Translations under genes and position numbers: made by a program
Source of the DNA: Chitinophagales bacterium
Lineage (GTDB): Bacteria; Bacteroidota; Bacteroidia; Chitinophagales; Chitinophagaceae
Length of the DNA: 64,000 bases
Direction: 5' to 3'
Assembly: GCA_017303335.1 (NCBI GenBank)
Contig: JAFLBK010000002.1
Coordinates: 186,001 to 250,000, forward strand
Notes under the pieces: generated by a model
Databases searched by the model: none
What the model saw: only the letters and a program-made list of their open reading frames with translations
Told to the model about the DNA's origin: nothing
Shown here: positions 8,162 through 17,688 of the stretch, one piece after another
Numbering within the stretch: position 1 is the first letter of the stretch
Layout: every line of letters begins with the position of its first letter

Positions 8162-11100
8162 ATGAAAAGAATTGTACCCCTTCTGATCACAACGGTGCTT
8201 TTATGTGCCGTTACGAATGCGCAAATCGTGCGTTCATTCACGACCCGCTACTACAACCCCTCCGCTAAAGGGAATATCGTGTATGTGGCGAACAGCATTA
8301 TCTCCACGTCAGGTATAGGATCCGGCGATCCGGGAACCGGCGAAGTACCCCCTGCAGGTTCTTCGATGGACAACGGCGGAAACGGTATCAATATCGACGT
8401 AGATAATCCGGCCCCGACCGTAAAACTGCCTTTCGGTAGTGTTTGGGATTACCATGCACGAAACACAGCTCCTGCTAATAACCCCGTGGCTACAGACTGG
8501 AAGCAAACCGGGTATGTGCTGAATGCCAACTGGAACGTAGGCGCTTTACCGGTGAACGGTGCTGGCAAGTACGGCTATAACTCCGGGCAGACCACCTGTC
8601 TCCCCAATGGTCAGCTTCCTATCTGCTTGCCGATAGGAGGAAACAAGTATACGGCCTATTATTTCCGCAAAACGGTGAACTTTACCGCTGCCGAATTATC
8701 TGCCACGTTTTACTCTATTCAACTGAACCTGTTGCGGAATGACGGTATCGTGGTGTATGTGAACGGAGTGGAAAGGATCCGCGACAACATGCCCGGCGGC
8801 GCTGTAGGTTACGGTACGCTGGCTTCATCCAACATTACCCCGGGGGCTGCTGAAGCGGTTAGTTATAACCTGAGCCCTTCTTTCTTTACAGCGGGTAATA
8901 ATACCATAGCGGTGGAAGTTCACCTACGTGCTGCCAGCTCGAATGATATGTCATTTGATATGCAGGTATTGGGCCTGGATAACAACGGAACATTCAATTC
9001 ATCCACGGCTGATCTGAACCTTCCTTCCTGCTCAAATGTGCTGTTCGCGGGTTTGTATTGGGGCGCCGGTGAGGGTGTGAATGGCGGAAGCACAGCCTGG
9101 ATCACCAATGAAACAACCTGTAAACTGAAACTCCCGGGTTCTGCTTCCTATACAACGATTACATCAAGCCAAACAGATTATTACAACTCCGGCGCTCCTG
9201 TCGGTTTTAATTATACCGGTTTCCAGTGCTTCGCTGATATCACATCCCTGGTGAATGCCACAAACCCGAACGGTACTTATTCCGTAGCGAATGTTTGTCC
9301 GCCGCTCGGTAAGAACAATGCATATGGCGGCTGGACGATCGTGATCGTATATGGTAATCCTTCCCTGATCTCCCGCAACCTTACTGTATTCGACGGTTGT
9401 GCGGTGGTACAGAAAGGGAATGCCCCTGTTGATTTTACCCTGAGCGGATTCCTGACTCCGCCTACCGGTCCGGTAAGCTGTGAACTGGGTGGTGTGGTAT
9501 ATGATGGCGACCGCAGCTGGAAAGATTCTTTCGCGTTCAAACAAAGTGGCGCCGGTTCTTTTGTGAACCTGACTCCCAGCGGAACGGCTGGCCTGAACGA
9601 TATGTGGAACAGCACCATCGGTTACAAAGGCTCGGTGGTAGCCACCCGTAACCCGGCTTTCAATAATACCCTCGGGTACGATGCCAACATCATCGATATG
9701 CCCAATGCGGGTAACGCAAACCTGGGGAATAATAAGTCATCGGCAACAGTTCGCCTGGCTTCGCCGGACGAAATGGTGATTGCCCATGTGCTTACCACAT
9801 CAATCTCCCAATACAACCCTACATTCGCGTTTGATAAAACGGCTACGGATATCAATGGCGGATCCCTGGTGCCTGGCGACAGTATCCGGTACCAGATCAA
9901 TTACAACAACGCCGGTAACGACTCAAGCACCAATACTATCATCACCGATAACCTGCCTTCCGGTACTACCTATATCCCGGGAACCATACGAATCAACGGC
10001 GTGGTTAAAACAGACGCTGCCGGCGATGATGAAGCGGAATATGATTTTGCCAGCAACCGTATCCTTTTCCGCATCGGTGTAGGCGCTAATGCCGCTGCCG
10101 GTGGTAAGATCGGACCGGGCGTTGGTGGGAATGTTCAATTCGATGTTGTTACCGCTTCTGCCTGTAAGATCGTAAGCTGTGTGGGCTCCCTGAAAAACAA
10201 CGCCCGCATCAACTATACCGGCCGTTTGTCGGGCAGCGCCCTGTTCGATTCAAGTGGTGTGGTTACATCCGGTTGTATTATCAAAGGGCCTGTTATCAGC
10301 CCGCTTGCCGGCCCCTGCTTTACACCAAAAGACACCTTACTCGTAAACAAATGCGCTAACCTTACCGTAACCCTGCCCTGGCGTAAGTATGCAGGATATA
10401 CATTCTATTCTGCCATGCCTTTCATTCCGGCAAACATGTACAATCCCTACACACCGGTGAGCGCTTCCGGGATCTACTGGGCCTATTATACCAACGGCGC
10501 CGGTTGTTCCGACACGGCCCGTATCTCGGTGATCATCACGGTATGTGTGGATATCGACGACGACAATGACGGAATTCCTGATTATGTTGAATTCAATAAC
10601 GCATTGGCACTGCAGGATCACAACTCCAATGGTATCCCCAACTGGAAAGACCCGGCCTATCCCGGATTCGTGGATACCAACCTCGACGGCGTGAACGACA
10701 ACTTTGATTATGGCGCCGATTCGGACAACGACGGAAACCCTAACTATTACGATACAGACTTCCCTGGCTTCATTGACTCTAACGGCGACGGCGTGAACGA
10801 TAACGCCGACAAAGATCTCGACGGAATCCCTAACCAGTATGATCTTGACTCCGACAACGATGGTATCCCCGACGTGGTGGAATCCTACGGCGTGGATGCC
10901 AACGGCGACGGCATTATCGACAATTACACCGATACAGACGCCGATGGTTTTTCACAGAATGTGGATGCCAACAGCACAGGTGTTCAGGGCTCAGGCAACG
11001 GCCTTGGCGCCCAGGACTTCGACGGCGACGGCATCCCCAACTACCTCGACCTTGATTCCGACAACGACGGTATTCCTGATGTGATTGAAGCATTGGGCGC

Positions 11101-12496
11101 CGACAGCAACAACGACGGTAAACTCGATGGATTTACCGACGCCAACAGCGATGGTATTGCCGACAATTTTGTTTCGGCTACCGCCTTGCTGAAAACGGGT
11201 ACGGATCTGAGCCCGGTAGACGGACGTGCCGACAGCTACCCGAACAAGAACAAAGACCAGGACTTCCGTCCGAATGCCTACGACCTCGACAGCGATGGCG
11301 ATGGTATTCCGGATGTGGTGGAAGCCGGTTTCGCCGACGCCAACTTCAATGGTATTGTAGATGGTTCCTTCGGCAGCAACGGCTGGTCGACGACCGTATC
11401 CGGCTTTGCCAGTCTGAACCTGCGCAACAGCGATGCGGACATTTATCCCGACTATCTCGACATCGACGCTGATAACGACGGTATCCCCGATAATATCGAA
11501 GGATTGTCAACTGTCGGATATAAATTACCGGCGACAACCGATACCGATGGCGATGGTATCGCCAATACATACGACAACAGCGCCAGCTACGGAGGTTCGG
11601 GTATCATCCCGTATGATCATGATAACGATAGTACACCCGATTACCGCGACCTCGACAGTGATGGCGATGCGCAACCGGATATCGTGGAAGGAAACGACTT
11701 CAACCTGAATGGTAAGGCCGACGACCTGGTTACCCTGACCGGCCTGGATACAGATGCAGACGGATTAGACAATCGTTTTGATTCACTGAACTCTGTGATC
11801 AATGTGAAAGGAACTTCGTACCGAATGGGAACCGGCGGAACATTCAGCGGCGACGCCACACCCGGATCCCGTACAACAGTACAGAAAAAATATCCGGCGA
11901 ACATCGATCGCGACTGGCGTTTTGTGGGCGTGGTACTGGCAAACGAGTCGCTTACCCTGAGCGCTGTGTTACAGGGTAACGAAGCCGCCATGAACTGGGT
12001 GATCGTTACCAGCAACCCGATCGACCATTTTGAAGTGGAGCGGAGTACGGATAATATCCGGTTTACCCGCGTATCAACGGTTAACCAGCGTGTGGTTTCA
12101 ACCCAGGCGCAGGCCTTTACAGCCAAAGACAATGTAAGCAACGTATATGAAGAAGTGCTGTACTACCGCGTCAAAGCCGTGACAGCTACCGGCGAGTATA
12201 CGTACAGCAATATCGTGGCGCTGCGTAAGTCGAGAATGAATATCCCGCTGACCCTGATGCCGAACCCGGCAGGCGCCGAGATCGCGATGAGCTTCAGCGC
12301 CGACAATGCCGGTGAAGTAACGATCCGCATGATCGATGCCAACGGCAGGGTAGTGCATACGCAGAAGCAGCAGGTTGCGAAGGGAACCAATGTGATCCGC
12401 CTCAGCAACCTGTCCAGGTTCGGTAACGGAACCTATACCATGCAGGTACAGGTGAACAACCGGATGCTCAGCCAGAAATTCATTTTATTCAACTAA
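8162..12496 (+). CDS. Giant T9SS-secreted protein with calcium-binding DxDxDG repeats
   Basis: Secreted or surface-attached protein of 1444 residues. A signal peptide covers about residues 1-21. The N-terminal half holds cell-surface beta-sandwich-like sequence and, around residues 555-680, a DUF11-type repeat (FDKTATDINGG, DNLPSGTTYIPGTIRING). From about 797 to 1180 there are many acidic repeats of the thrombospondin type 3 kind, with the core DSDNDGIPD and variants, which bind calcium in known proteins. The last 85 residues (NPAGAEIAMSF to MLSQKFILFN) are a type A T9SS sorting domain. Strings of near-identical GATGGTATCCC-like codons in the repeat tract make it prone to recombination. The ligand or partner is unknown. 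It has its own promoter and long leader. Confidence 0.9.
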   Translation: MKRIVPLLITTVLLCAVTNAQIVRSFTTRYYNPSAKGNIVYVANSIISTSGIGSGDPGTGEVPPAGSSMDNGGNGINIDVDNPAPTVKLPFGSVWDYHARNTAPANNPVATDWKQTGYVLNANWNVGALPVNGAGKYGYNSGQTTCLPNGQLPICLPIGGNKYTAYYFRKTVNFTAAELSATFYSIQLNLLRNDGIVVYVNGVERIRDNMPGGAVGYGTLASSNITPGAAEAVSYNLSPSFFTAGNNTIAVEVHLRAASSNDMSFDMQVLGLDNNGTFNSSTADLNLPSCSNVLFAGLYWGAGEGVNGGSTAWITNETTCKLKLPGSASYTTITSSQTDYYNSGAPVGFNYTGFQCFADITSLVNATNPNGTYSVANVCPPLGKNNAYGGWTIVIVYGNPSLISRNLTVFDGCAVVQKGNAPVDFTLSGFLTPPTGPVSCELGGVVYDGDRSWKDSFAFKQSGAGSFVNLTPSGTAGLNDMWNSTIGYKGSVVATRNPAFNNTLGYDANIIDMPNAGNANLGNNKSSATVRLASPDEMVIAHVLTTSISQYNPTFAFDKTATDINGGSLVPGDSIRYQINYNNAGNDSSTNTIITDNLPSGTTYIPGTIRINGVVKTDAAGDDEAEYDFASNRILFRIGVGANAAAGGKIGPGVGGNVQFDVVTASACKIVSCVGSLKNNARINYTGRLSGSALFDSSGVVTSGCIIKGPVISPLAGPCFTPKDTLLVNKCANLTVTLPWRKYAGYTFYSAMPFIPANMYNPYTPVSASGIYWAYYTNGAGCSDTARISVIITVCVDIDDDNDGIPDYVEFNNALALQDHNSNGIPNWKDPAYPGFVDTNLDGVNDNFDYGADSDNDGNPNYYDTDFPGFIDSNGDGVNDNADKDLDGIPNQYDLDSDNDGIPDVVESYGVDANGDGIIDNYTDTDADGFSQNVDANSTGVQGSGNGLGAQDFDGDGIPNYLDLDSDNDGIPDVIEALGADSNNDGKLDGFTDANSDGIADNFVSATALLKTGTDLSPVDGRADSYPNKNKDQDFRPNAYDLDSDGDGIPDVVEAGFADANFNGIVDGSFGSNGWSTTVSGFASLNLRNSDADIYPDYLDIDADNDGIPDNIEGLSTVGYKLPATTDTDGDGIANTYDNSASYGGSGIIPYDHDNDSTPDYRDLDSDGDAQPDIVEGNDFNLNGKADDLVTLTGLDTDADGLDNRFDSLNSVINVKGTSYRMGTGGTFSGDATPGSRTTVQKKYPANIDRDWRFVGVVLANESLTLSAVLQGNEAAMNWVIVTSNPIDHFEVERSTDNIRFTRVSTVNQRVVSTQAQAFTAKDNVSNVYEEVLYYRVKAVTATGEYTYSNIVALRKSRMNIPLTLMPNPAGAEIAMSFSADNAGEVTIRMIDANGRVVHTQKQQVAKGTNVIRLSNLSRFGNGTYTMQVQVNNRMLSQKFILFN

Positions 12497-12572
12497 TAAA
12501 ACCAAAACCAAGCATTAATACTGTCCATCGGTGGCGAAAATGGTTCTGCCTTAAATTCATTTTGAATTCGGT

Positions 12573-12580
12573 TATTTTTG
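12573..12580 (+). promoter_or_regulatory. -7 promoter box for cmk
   Basis: TATTTTTG matches TAnnTTTG. The transcription start would fall near 12585, which excludes the in-frame TTG at 12578 and supports ATG 12599 as the cmk start. No clear TTTG is seen at a suitable -33 distance. Confidence 0.5.
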
Positions 12581-12598
12581 AACCATTTTTGCCTTCAG

Positions 12599-13288
12599 AT
12601 GAAACCAAAAATCACCATTACAATCGACGGTTGGTCTTCCTGTGGTAAAAGTACACTGGCCAAACAACTGGCTAAGGTACTCGGGTATGTGTATATCGAC
12701 AGCGGCGCTATGTACCGGGCCATCACGCTTTATTTTTTGCGCAATCATATCGATTGGACGGATGAGAAAGAAGTGACGGAAGCGTTGAACAACATCAGTA
12801 TTGAGTTTCACTACAACGACGTGTCGCAGCAATCGGAGATATACCTGAACGGAGAGAATGTGGAATACGTGATCCGCGACCTGGTGATCGCGGAGAAAGT
12901 AAGCGATGTGGCGGCCATCGAATCGGTTCGGTCCTTCGCGGTGGCGCAGCAGCAAAAGCTCGGAATGTATAAAGGCATCGTGATGGATGGAAGGGATATC
13001 GGTACGACCGTATTCCCCGACGCGGAACTCAAAATATTCATGACGGCCGATACGGCGGTTCGGGTAGAGCGCCGGTTCAAGGAATTGTATGCGAAAAATC
13101 CCAATATCACCATTGAAGAGGTAAAGAACAACCTCGAAATGCGGGATTACATCGATTCGAACCGGAAGATCAGTCCTTTACGCAAGGCGGAAGATGCAAT
13201 AGAAATTGATAATACGAACCTCAGCATGGAAGAGCAATTACGTAAGGCGATCGATCTGGCAGAAAAAAAATTGAAAAGGCTTGCATAA
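12599..13288 (+). CDS. cmk: (d)CMP kinase (cytidylate kinase)
   Basis: Phosphorylates CMP and dCMP to the diphosphates in pyrimidine nucleotide recycling, in the cytoplasm. 229 residues. The P-loop is modified to DGWSSCGKST near residues 9-18, where many relatives have DGPAGSGKST; the key Gly-Lys-Ser/Thr is kept. YIDSGAMYRA and MDGRDIGTTVFPDA, which bind the nucleotide monophosphate, are intact, as is the RRFKEL lid region. ATG 12599 is chosen because it gives the standard N-terminus and lies just after a promoter box. The nearest neighbours are unrelated T9SS protein genes. Confidence 0.95.
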   Translation: MKPKITITIDGWSSCGKSTLAKQLAKVLGYVYIDSGAMYRAITLYFLRNHIDWTDEKEVTEALNNISIEFHYNDVSQQSEIYLNGENVEYVIRDLVIAEKVSDVAAIESVRSFAVAQQQKLGMYKGIVMDGRDIGTTVFPDAELKIFMTADTAVRVERRFKELYAKNPNITIEEVKNNLEMRDYIDSNRKISPLRKAEDAIEIDNTNLSMEEQLRKAIDLAEKKLKRLA

Positions 13289-13544
13289 GTGGATCGCAAT
13301 ATCTACTTTTACGGCACCTCCAAGATACCCTGCACACGCAGGCGCTTTTCCTGAAAATATCCCGTTGAAGAATACACATTAATGAAATGGTTTGTTGCCG
13401 TGCGCAACGTTTCAGATACTTATATCCTCCGAAAACTTCTGAACCAGTCCTGCTAAACCTGCCGTTGCCGCTTGCATAAGCGCACATCTTCCAATACTTC
13501 TGAAAGGTTACCCCGTAAGCTTATTCACTGAATCATCCCGTGTT

Positions 13545-14249
13545 ATGAAGACATATACCTGTACACAAGAATACCTGCCGGTGAAACAATGGCAATTACT
13601 GCTTCTTACTTTATTGCTTGCAGCGACTCCTTCTTTCACGCACGCAGGAAACAAACATATTGTTGCCGGCCATGCCGCAAAACAGGAACAAGTTCTTTTA
13701 CCGATCGTGTGGACTCCGCTGAAAGCCTACTATTCCCAGGGTGTTGTATACCTGAGTTGGTCGAGCCTGCAGGAAAGCAACAGCAGTCATTTTGATGTTC
13801 AGCGCAGCGCCGATGGCATCACCTTTTACAGCACCGGTAAAGTGCAGGCCCAATCGGTAAGCGATAAAGTGGTGTCGTATAATTTCCAGGATGCGAACGC
13901 GGAAGACGGAATGAATTATTACCGTGTTCAGTACTTCGATAATGATGGTCATTTTCAGTACAGCAATACCATCCTGATGAATGTGAAGATCAAGGGAGTC
14001 AACATTACCTCTGTGTATCCCGGTCCGTTCACCGATAAGGTACATGTGCGTATCGCCAGCGAAGAGAAAACACCGGTATATATATCCGTATTCGATAACA
14101 CCGGAAGGGTGGTGGCCAGCAAGCAATGTGTGGTGAGCCACGGAGCCAATACCGTATTGGTCGACCAGTTGGGTAGCCTCGCGAAAGGTATATACATCAT
14201 CCGCGTCCAGGCCGGGGATGCCATATTGAGCAAACGACTTTTGAAATAA
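13545..14249 (+). CDS. Short T9SS protein: signal peptide, Fn3-like linker and sorting domain only
   Basis: Protein of 234 residues with a hydrophobic signal segment (about 16-33) ending THAG, a short linker, then a beta-rich module starting LPIVWTPLKAYY (about residue 50) and a type A T9SS sorting domain from about 155 (VYPGPFTDKVHV to AILSKRLLK). The same two modules form the C-terminal 190 residues of the next protein (14577-16307). What is missing is any N-terminal functional domain, so this looks like a sorting module without cargo. It may be a remnant or a small surface protein in its own right. The 256 bases upstream (13289-13544) show no gene. Confidence 0.8.
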   Translation: MKTYTCTQEYLPVKQWQLLLLTLLLAATPSFTHAGNKHIVAGHAAKQEQVLLPIVWTPLKAYYSQGVVYLSWSSLQESNSSHFDVQRSADGITFYSTGKVQAQSVSDKVVSYNFQDANAEDGMNYYRVQYFDNDGHFQYSNTILMNVKIKGVNITSVYPGPFTDKVHVRIASEEKTPVYISVFDNTGRVVASKQCVVSHGANTVLVDQLGSLAKGIYIIRVQAGDAILSKRLLK

Positions 14250-14285
14250 ACAAGATATTAGATAACCAAGCACAAACAAAGATGT

Positions 14286-14310
14286 CCCTCGCCAACAGCG
14301 GGGGCTCTTT
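14286..14310 (+). terminator. Hairpin terminator after the short T9SS gene
   Basis: CCCTCGC (14286-14292) pairs with GCGGGGG (14298-14304), including one G-T pair, across CAACA. The following T-run is short and interrupted (CTCTTTATTT), so termination may be weak. Confidence 0.6.
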
Positions 14311-14372
14311 ATTTCAGGATGTATCGATTGACCCGCCGGAAAATAATTTCGACACCGGATTCTGAAAAGCGC

Positions 14373-14380
14373 TATATTTG
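14373..14380 (+). promoter_or_regulatory. Promoter of the 576-residue T9SS protein
   Basis: TATATTTG followed by CGCCCC is a perfect -7 box and matches the extended TATATTTGCG form seen at 7975 and 35176. The ATG is at 14577, giving a leader near 190 bases. The 14250-14576 interval otherwise holds only the preceding terminator. Confidence 0.6.
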
Positions 14381-14576
14381 CGCCCCCCAATACCTCCCAA
14401 AGACCCCACCTCCTTACCCGCAACAAATACTGTTCAGGCAATGGCTTACTACGGCGGTATGCCTGGATATAACTCCCCAATACCTCTGAATTTCCTTCAC
14501 GATCATGGCTTTATACATCCAACCCTCGAAAAGCTGTCTGCCAGACTGACGATTTTGAAACCAAACCCAAGTTAAC

Positions 14577-16307
14577 ATGAAAGAAATTTCTGCCACAGGA
14601 AAAGGACTGTTCAGGCTATTGAACCTGGTCTTCCTTGTAAGCCTGTTTACCGGCCTTGCCCAACCCTCATTCGCCCATAAAGTAGAACGCTACAATGTTT
14701 CCTGTTTCCTGCAAGGCGAAACAGTGACCATCCATACACAGGTTAGTGCTATCGGCTACAACTCGTACATCCATTGGCAATACCGAACGTCTCCTGCTGG
14801 GGCATGGACCTATCTCTCCAACGGAAACAACCTGATCAATGGCCGTACATTCCTGGTCACCGGCGCTTCGCAACCTACTTTTATTGAAGACTCAATCGAG
14901 AATCTCGTGATCGCAAATGTTGGATCACCGGCGTATACAACGCAACTGGATAATGTTGAGTTCAGGGTATTGATGACGGACTTCGGGCTGGATCCCCAGA
15001 CCAATACCGGGATACCGGTATATGGGGGAGAGGAATTTGGCGACAGGGCGGCGAAGACGATCCGTATCCGCACACGGCCGGCCGGCGAAAACTGCTATTC
15101 TGCCTGTACCAACAACATGCTGGTAATAAACCCGGCGTTGGTTCCGCCACCGATCACTGATTATTTCGGTGGTTTTGAAGTAGCGGGCAGCGGTAATTTT
15201 TCGGCGCCTGGTACAAACGGTGTTACCGCGAAAGCATATACCGACATGACCCAGTGGACCTCGGGCTCAGCAGGATCCAACCCCCGTTACCGGGTAATGA
15301 ACAATCCCGATTCCATGAATACCTCGTTTTCGGCCTTTGCTCCTCATTCGGGCATGGGCATGATGGTCGTGAATGCGAACAACTCCTGCACGAACCGGGT
15401 ATGGTACCGTACCATCGCAGTACCCGGCGCTAATACATACTACCAGGGAACCCTCATCTTCAGGGCCTGGTTCTCAAAGATCAGTACCGGTACATCCGAT
15501 CCGGTTGTGATGCTGGAATTGAAAGGGGGAACCACCATCGCGGCGCCAACTACTTCTTATGTTTCGTTGGGATCCGTTACGCAAACGGTTTCCGGTACGC
15601 CCGGAACCTGGACACAACTGGTGCTGGCCGTAAACATCCCGGTGAACAGCTACCAGAAACTCGAGATCAGCATTAAAACACCCAATGCATGCAATGGTAC
15701 GGCAGCCTACCTCGCCATCGACGACCTTTGCCTGCTGGAGCCGGTGAGTGGCTTATTGCCGATTGTGACAACACCCTTGCAGGCCGCTTACACCAATGGC
15801 ATTGCACGGTTGAGCTGGAGCAGCCTGCAGGAGCAGAATGGACATTATTACGAGATCCAGAAAAGCGCCGACGGGGTAAACTTCACCGCACTGGCTAAGG
15901 TAGAAGCGCAGGGCAACAGTGAATCAAAAGTGAACTATCGCTTTGATGATATACAGGTGAGTGCCGGAACGAATTATTACCGGTTGAAGCAGGTGGATAA
16001 AGACGGATCATTCCTTTACAGCAATATCGCCGCCCTGCAGGTGCAGGTAAAAGGTGTGCATGTAACAGGAATCTATCCAGCACCTTTTACGGATAAAATA
16101 TCGGTAACACTGTCGAGCGAAAGCGCCGGTCGTGCAGGCATCAGCCTTTTTGATAATACCGGTAAACGCTTATCCGGATCGGAATACAGGATCACGAAAG
16201 GGGTGAACACCATCCGGTTAACCGGGCTCGATAACCTGTCGAAGGGCCTGTACATCCTGAAGGTGCAGATCGGGGAAGAAGTGACGGTGAAGAAACTCGT
16301 CAAGTAA
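14577..16307 (+). CDS. T9SS-secreted protein, 576 residues
   Basis: Signal peptide at about residues 15-34 (LNLVFLVSLFTGLAQPSFA). Residues 40-185 form a beta-rich domain with CFLQGE, FRVLMTDFG and a cysteine pair ENCYSACTNN. Residues 190-390 look like a carbohydrate-binding-type jelly roll (FRAWFSKIS, LKGGTT, NACNGTAAYLAIDDLCL). From about 395 comes an Fn3-like linker and, from about 500, a type A T9SS sorting domain ending VTVKKLVK. The last 190 residues parallel the preceding 234-residue protein closely, so the two genes arose by duplication of the C-terminal module. No catalytic motif is recognised. Confidence 0.85.
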   Translation: MKEISATGKGLFRLLNLVFLVSLFTGLAQPSFAHKVERYNVSCFLQGETVTIHTQVSAIGYNSYIHWQYRTSPAGAWTYLSNGNNLINGRTFLVTGASQPTFIEDSIENLVIANVGSPAYTTQLDNVEFRVLMTDFGLDPQTNTGIPVYGGEEFGDRAAKTIRIRTRPAGENCYSACTNNMLVINPALVPPPITDYFGGFEVAGSGNFSAPGTNGVTAKAYTDMTQWTSGSAGSNPRYRVMNNPDSMNTSFSAFAPHSGMGMMVVNANNSCTNRVWYRTIAVPGANTYYQGTLIFRAWFSKISTGTSDPVVMLELKGGTTIAAPTTSYVSLGSVTQTVSGTPGTWTQLVLAVNIPVNSYQKLEISIKTPNACNGTAAYLAIDDLCLLEPVSGLLPIVTTPLQAAYTNGIARLSWSSLQEQNGHYYEIQKSADGVNFTALAKVEAQGNSESKVNYRFDDIQVSAGTNYYRLKQVDKDGSFLYSNIAALQVQVKGVHVTGIYPAPFTDKISVTLSSESAGRAGISLFDNTGKRLSGSEYRITKGVNTIRLTGLDNLSKGLYILKVQIGEEVTVKKLVK

Positions 16308-16326
16308 CAACAAAAGATACGAACGA

Positions 16327-16353
16327 AGCCCCTGCCTGCGCGGGGGCTTTTTT
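16327..16353. terminator. Bidirectional terminator between T9SS gene and ispH
   Basis: AGCCCCTGC (16327-16335) pairs with GCGGGGGCT (16340-16348) across CTGC, followed by TTTTTT on the plus strand. The ispH stop codon overlaps the T-run. Confidence 0.85.
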
Positions 16354-17587
16354 ATGCCGGTTGCAAAAATTCTCCGGCCAGTTCCTCAATACTCTTTTGG
16401 GCCGGGAAGAAAGAAACAATCTTGCCGATCACTTCTTCTACCAACGCGTCGGGGCAACTGGCGCCGCTGGTGATGAGTATGTCTATGGTTTCTTTTCGCG
16501 GCAGGAAATTTTCAGTAACCTGCTCTTCCTTACGGTGCATGTTGTAATGCCGGATCGCCGAAGCGGAAAGTATCTTCTCTTCGGCGTTGATGAAATAGGT
16601 GGGTAATTTCCCTTCACAGAGTTCTACCAGGTGCGAGGTGTTGCTGCTGTTGTACCCGCCCACTACGATGGCGAGATCGGCCCGGGTTTCCAGCAAGCCA
16701 TATACGGCCGATTGGTTATCGTTGGTGGCGTAGCAAAGCGTATCCCGGGTATCGGCAAAGCGTTCTTCCGTATTGGCGGCTGTAAGATTGTGTTTTTTGA
16801 TCATCACCTGTTTCAGGAATTCGGCGATGGCCTGCGTATCGCTGGCCAGCATGGTGGTTTGGTTCACCACGCCGATGCGTTCCAGGTCGCTGGTTACATC
16901 AAAACCGGCAGAGCATTTACCAGCGAATTCGGCCGCGAAATCCTCCGGGTTCTTTTCACCGGTGATGTACTTGCTTAATTCTATGGCTTCGGCCATATCG
17001 TTCACGATCACGGTAGGCGTGTGTGCCGATGCGTGCGAAAAGGTAGCCCGGGTTTCTTCGTGCCGGGGTTTGCCATGCACCACAACGGTGTATTCTTTTT
17101 TAGCGATCTGTTCACTGCGGTTCCAGACTTTTTCAACAAACGGGCAGGTTGTATTGTATTTCTCGGTAACGATCCCGATAGCGTTCAGTTTTTTCTCTAT
17201 GTCGAGTGTGGTGCCGAATGCAGGAATGATCACCACGTCTTCTTTGGTCAGTTCATCGAACGGAAATAATTGTTTCCCATAGGTGTCCTGCAAGAACTGA
17301 ACACCCCGTTCTTTCAGATCGGCATTCACCTGCTGGTTGTGGATCATTTCGCTGAGCAGGAATATCCGTTTGCCGGGGTTCTCTTCGATGGTGCGGAAAG
17401 CGATGTCGATGGCATTCTCTACGCCATAGCAGAACCCAAAGTGGCGGGCCAGGTAAATACGCACGGGCCCGAAATCAAGCAGGGTGGGGCTGAAGTCTTT
17501 CTTCATCTTATCAAGTTGCTTACGCCTCGCCTTAACGGCGCTGATCAGCGGACTCCGGTAGATGATGGGAACATTAAACTGTTTCAT
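16352..17587 (-). CDS. ispH: 4-hydroxy-3-methylbut-2-enyl diphosphate reductase
   Basis: Iron-sulfur enzyme of the last step of the MEP isoprenoid pathway, yielding IPP and DMAPP. The 411 residues are about 90 more than the E. coli enzyme, which is normal for the Bacteroidetes form. The three cluster cysteines align with Cys53 (GFCYGVENAI), Cys148 (TTCPFVEK) and Cys285 (LCYATNDNQ). Also seen are HGKPRHEE, the ligand-binding GGYNSSNTSHL and a C-terminal SGASCPDALVEEVI. The ATG at 17587 sits about 17 bases after a TACCTTTG promoter box. It is transcribed alone, convergent with the T9SS gene. Confidence 0.96.
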   Translation of the reverse strand: MKQFNVPIIYRSPLISAVKARRKQLDKMKKDFSPTLLDFGPVRIYLARHFGFCYGVENAIDIAFRTIEENPGKRIFLLSEMIHNQQVNADLKERGVQFLQDTYGKQLFPFDELTKEDVVIIPAFGTTLDIEKKLNAIGIVTEKYNTTCPFVEKVWNRSEQIAKKEYTVVVHGKPRHEETRATFSHASAHTPTVIVNDMAEAIELSKYITGEKNPEDFAAEFAGKCSAGFDVTSDLERIGVVNQTTMLASDTQAIAEFLKQVMIKKHNLTAANTEERFADTRDTLCYATNDNQSAVYGLLETRADLAIVVGGYNSSNTSHLVELCEGKLPTYFINAEEKILSASAIRHYNMHRKEEQVTENFLPRKETIDILITSGASCPDALVEEVIGKIVSFFPAQKSIEELAGEFLQPA

Positions 17588-17603
17588 ACGTTAATAACAG
17601 GTG

Positions 17604-17611
17604 CAAAGGTA
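17604..17611 (-). promoter_or_regulatory. -7 promoter box for ispH
   Basis: TACCTTTG followed by CACC on the minus strand. The transcription start would be about ten bases before the ATG at 17587, a short leader. No clear -33 box is seen. Confidence 0.6.
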
Positions 17612-17688
17612 CAGCGTTGAGACCGATATCGGCTTCCGTAATTTGGAATAGCGGTGTACATTTGGGGAACCCTGATAATTTTCCGCCT

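Noticed and set aside
10540..11700. DNA-level tandem repeat element in the 8162 T9SS gene
   Set aside because: The repeats are codons of Asp-rich calcium-binding units in frame throughout, so they are protein repeats.
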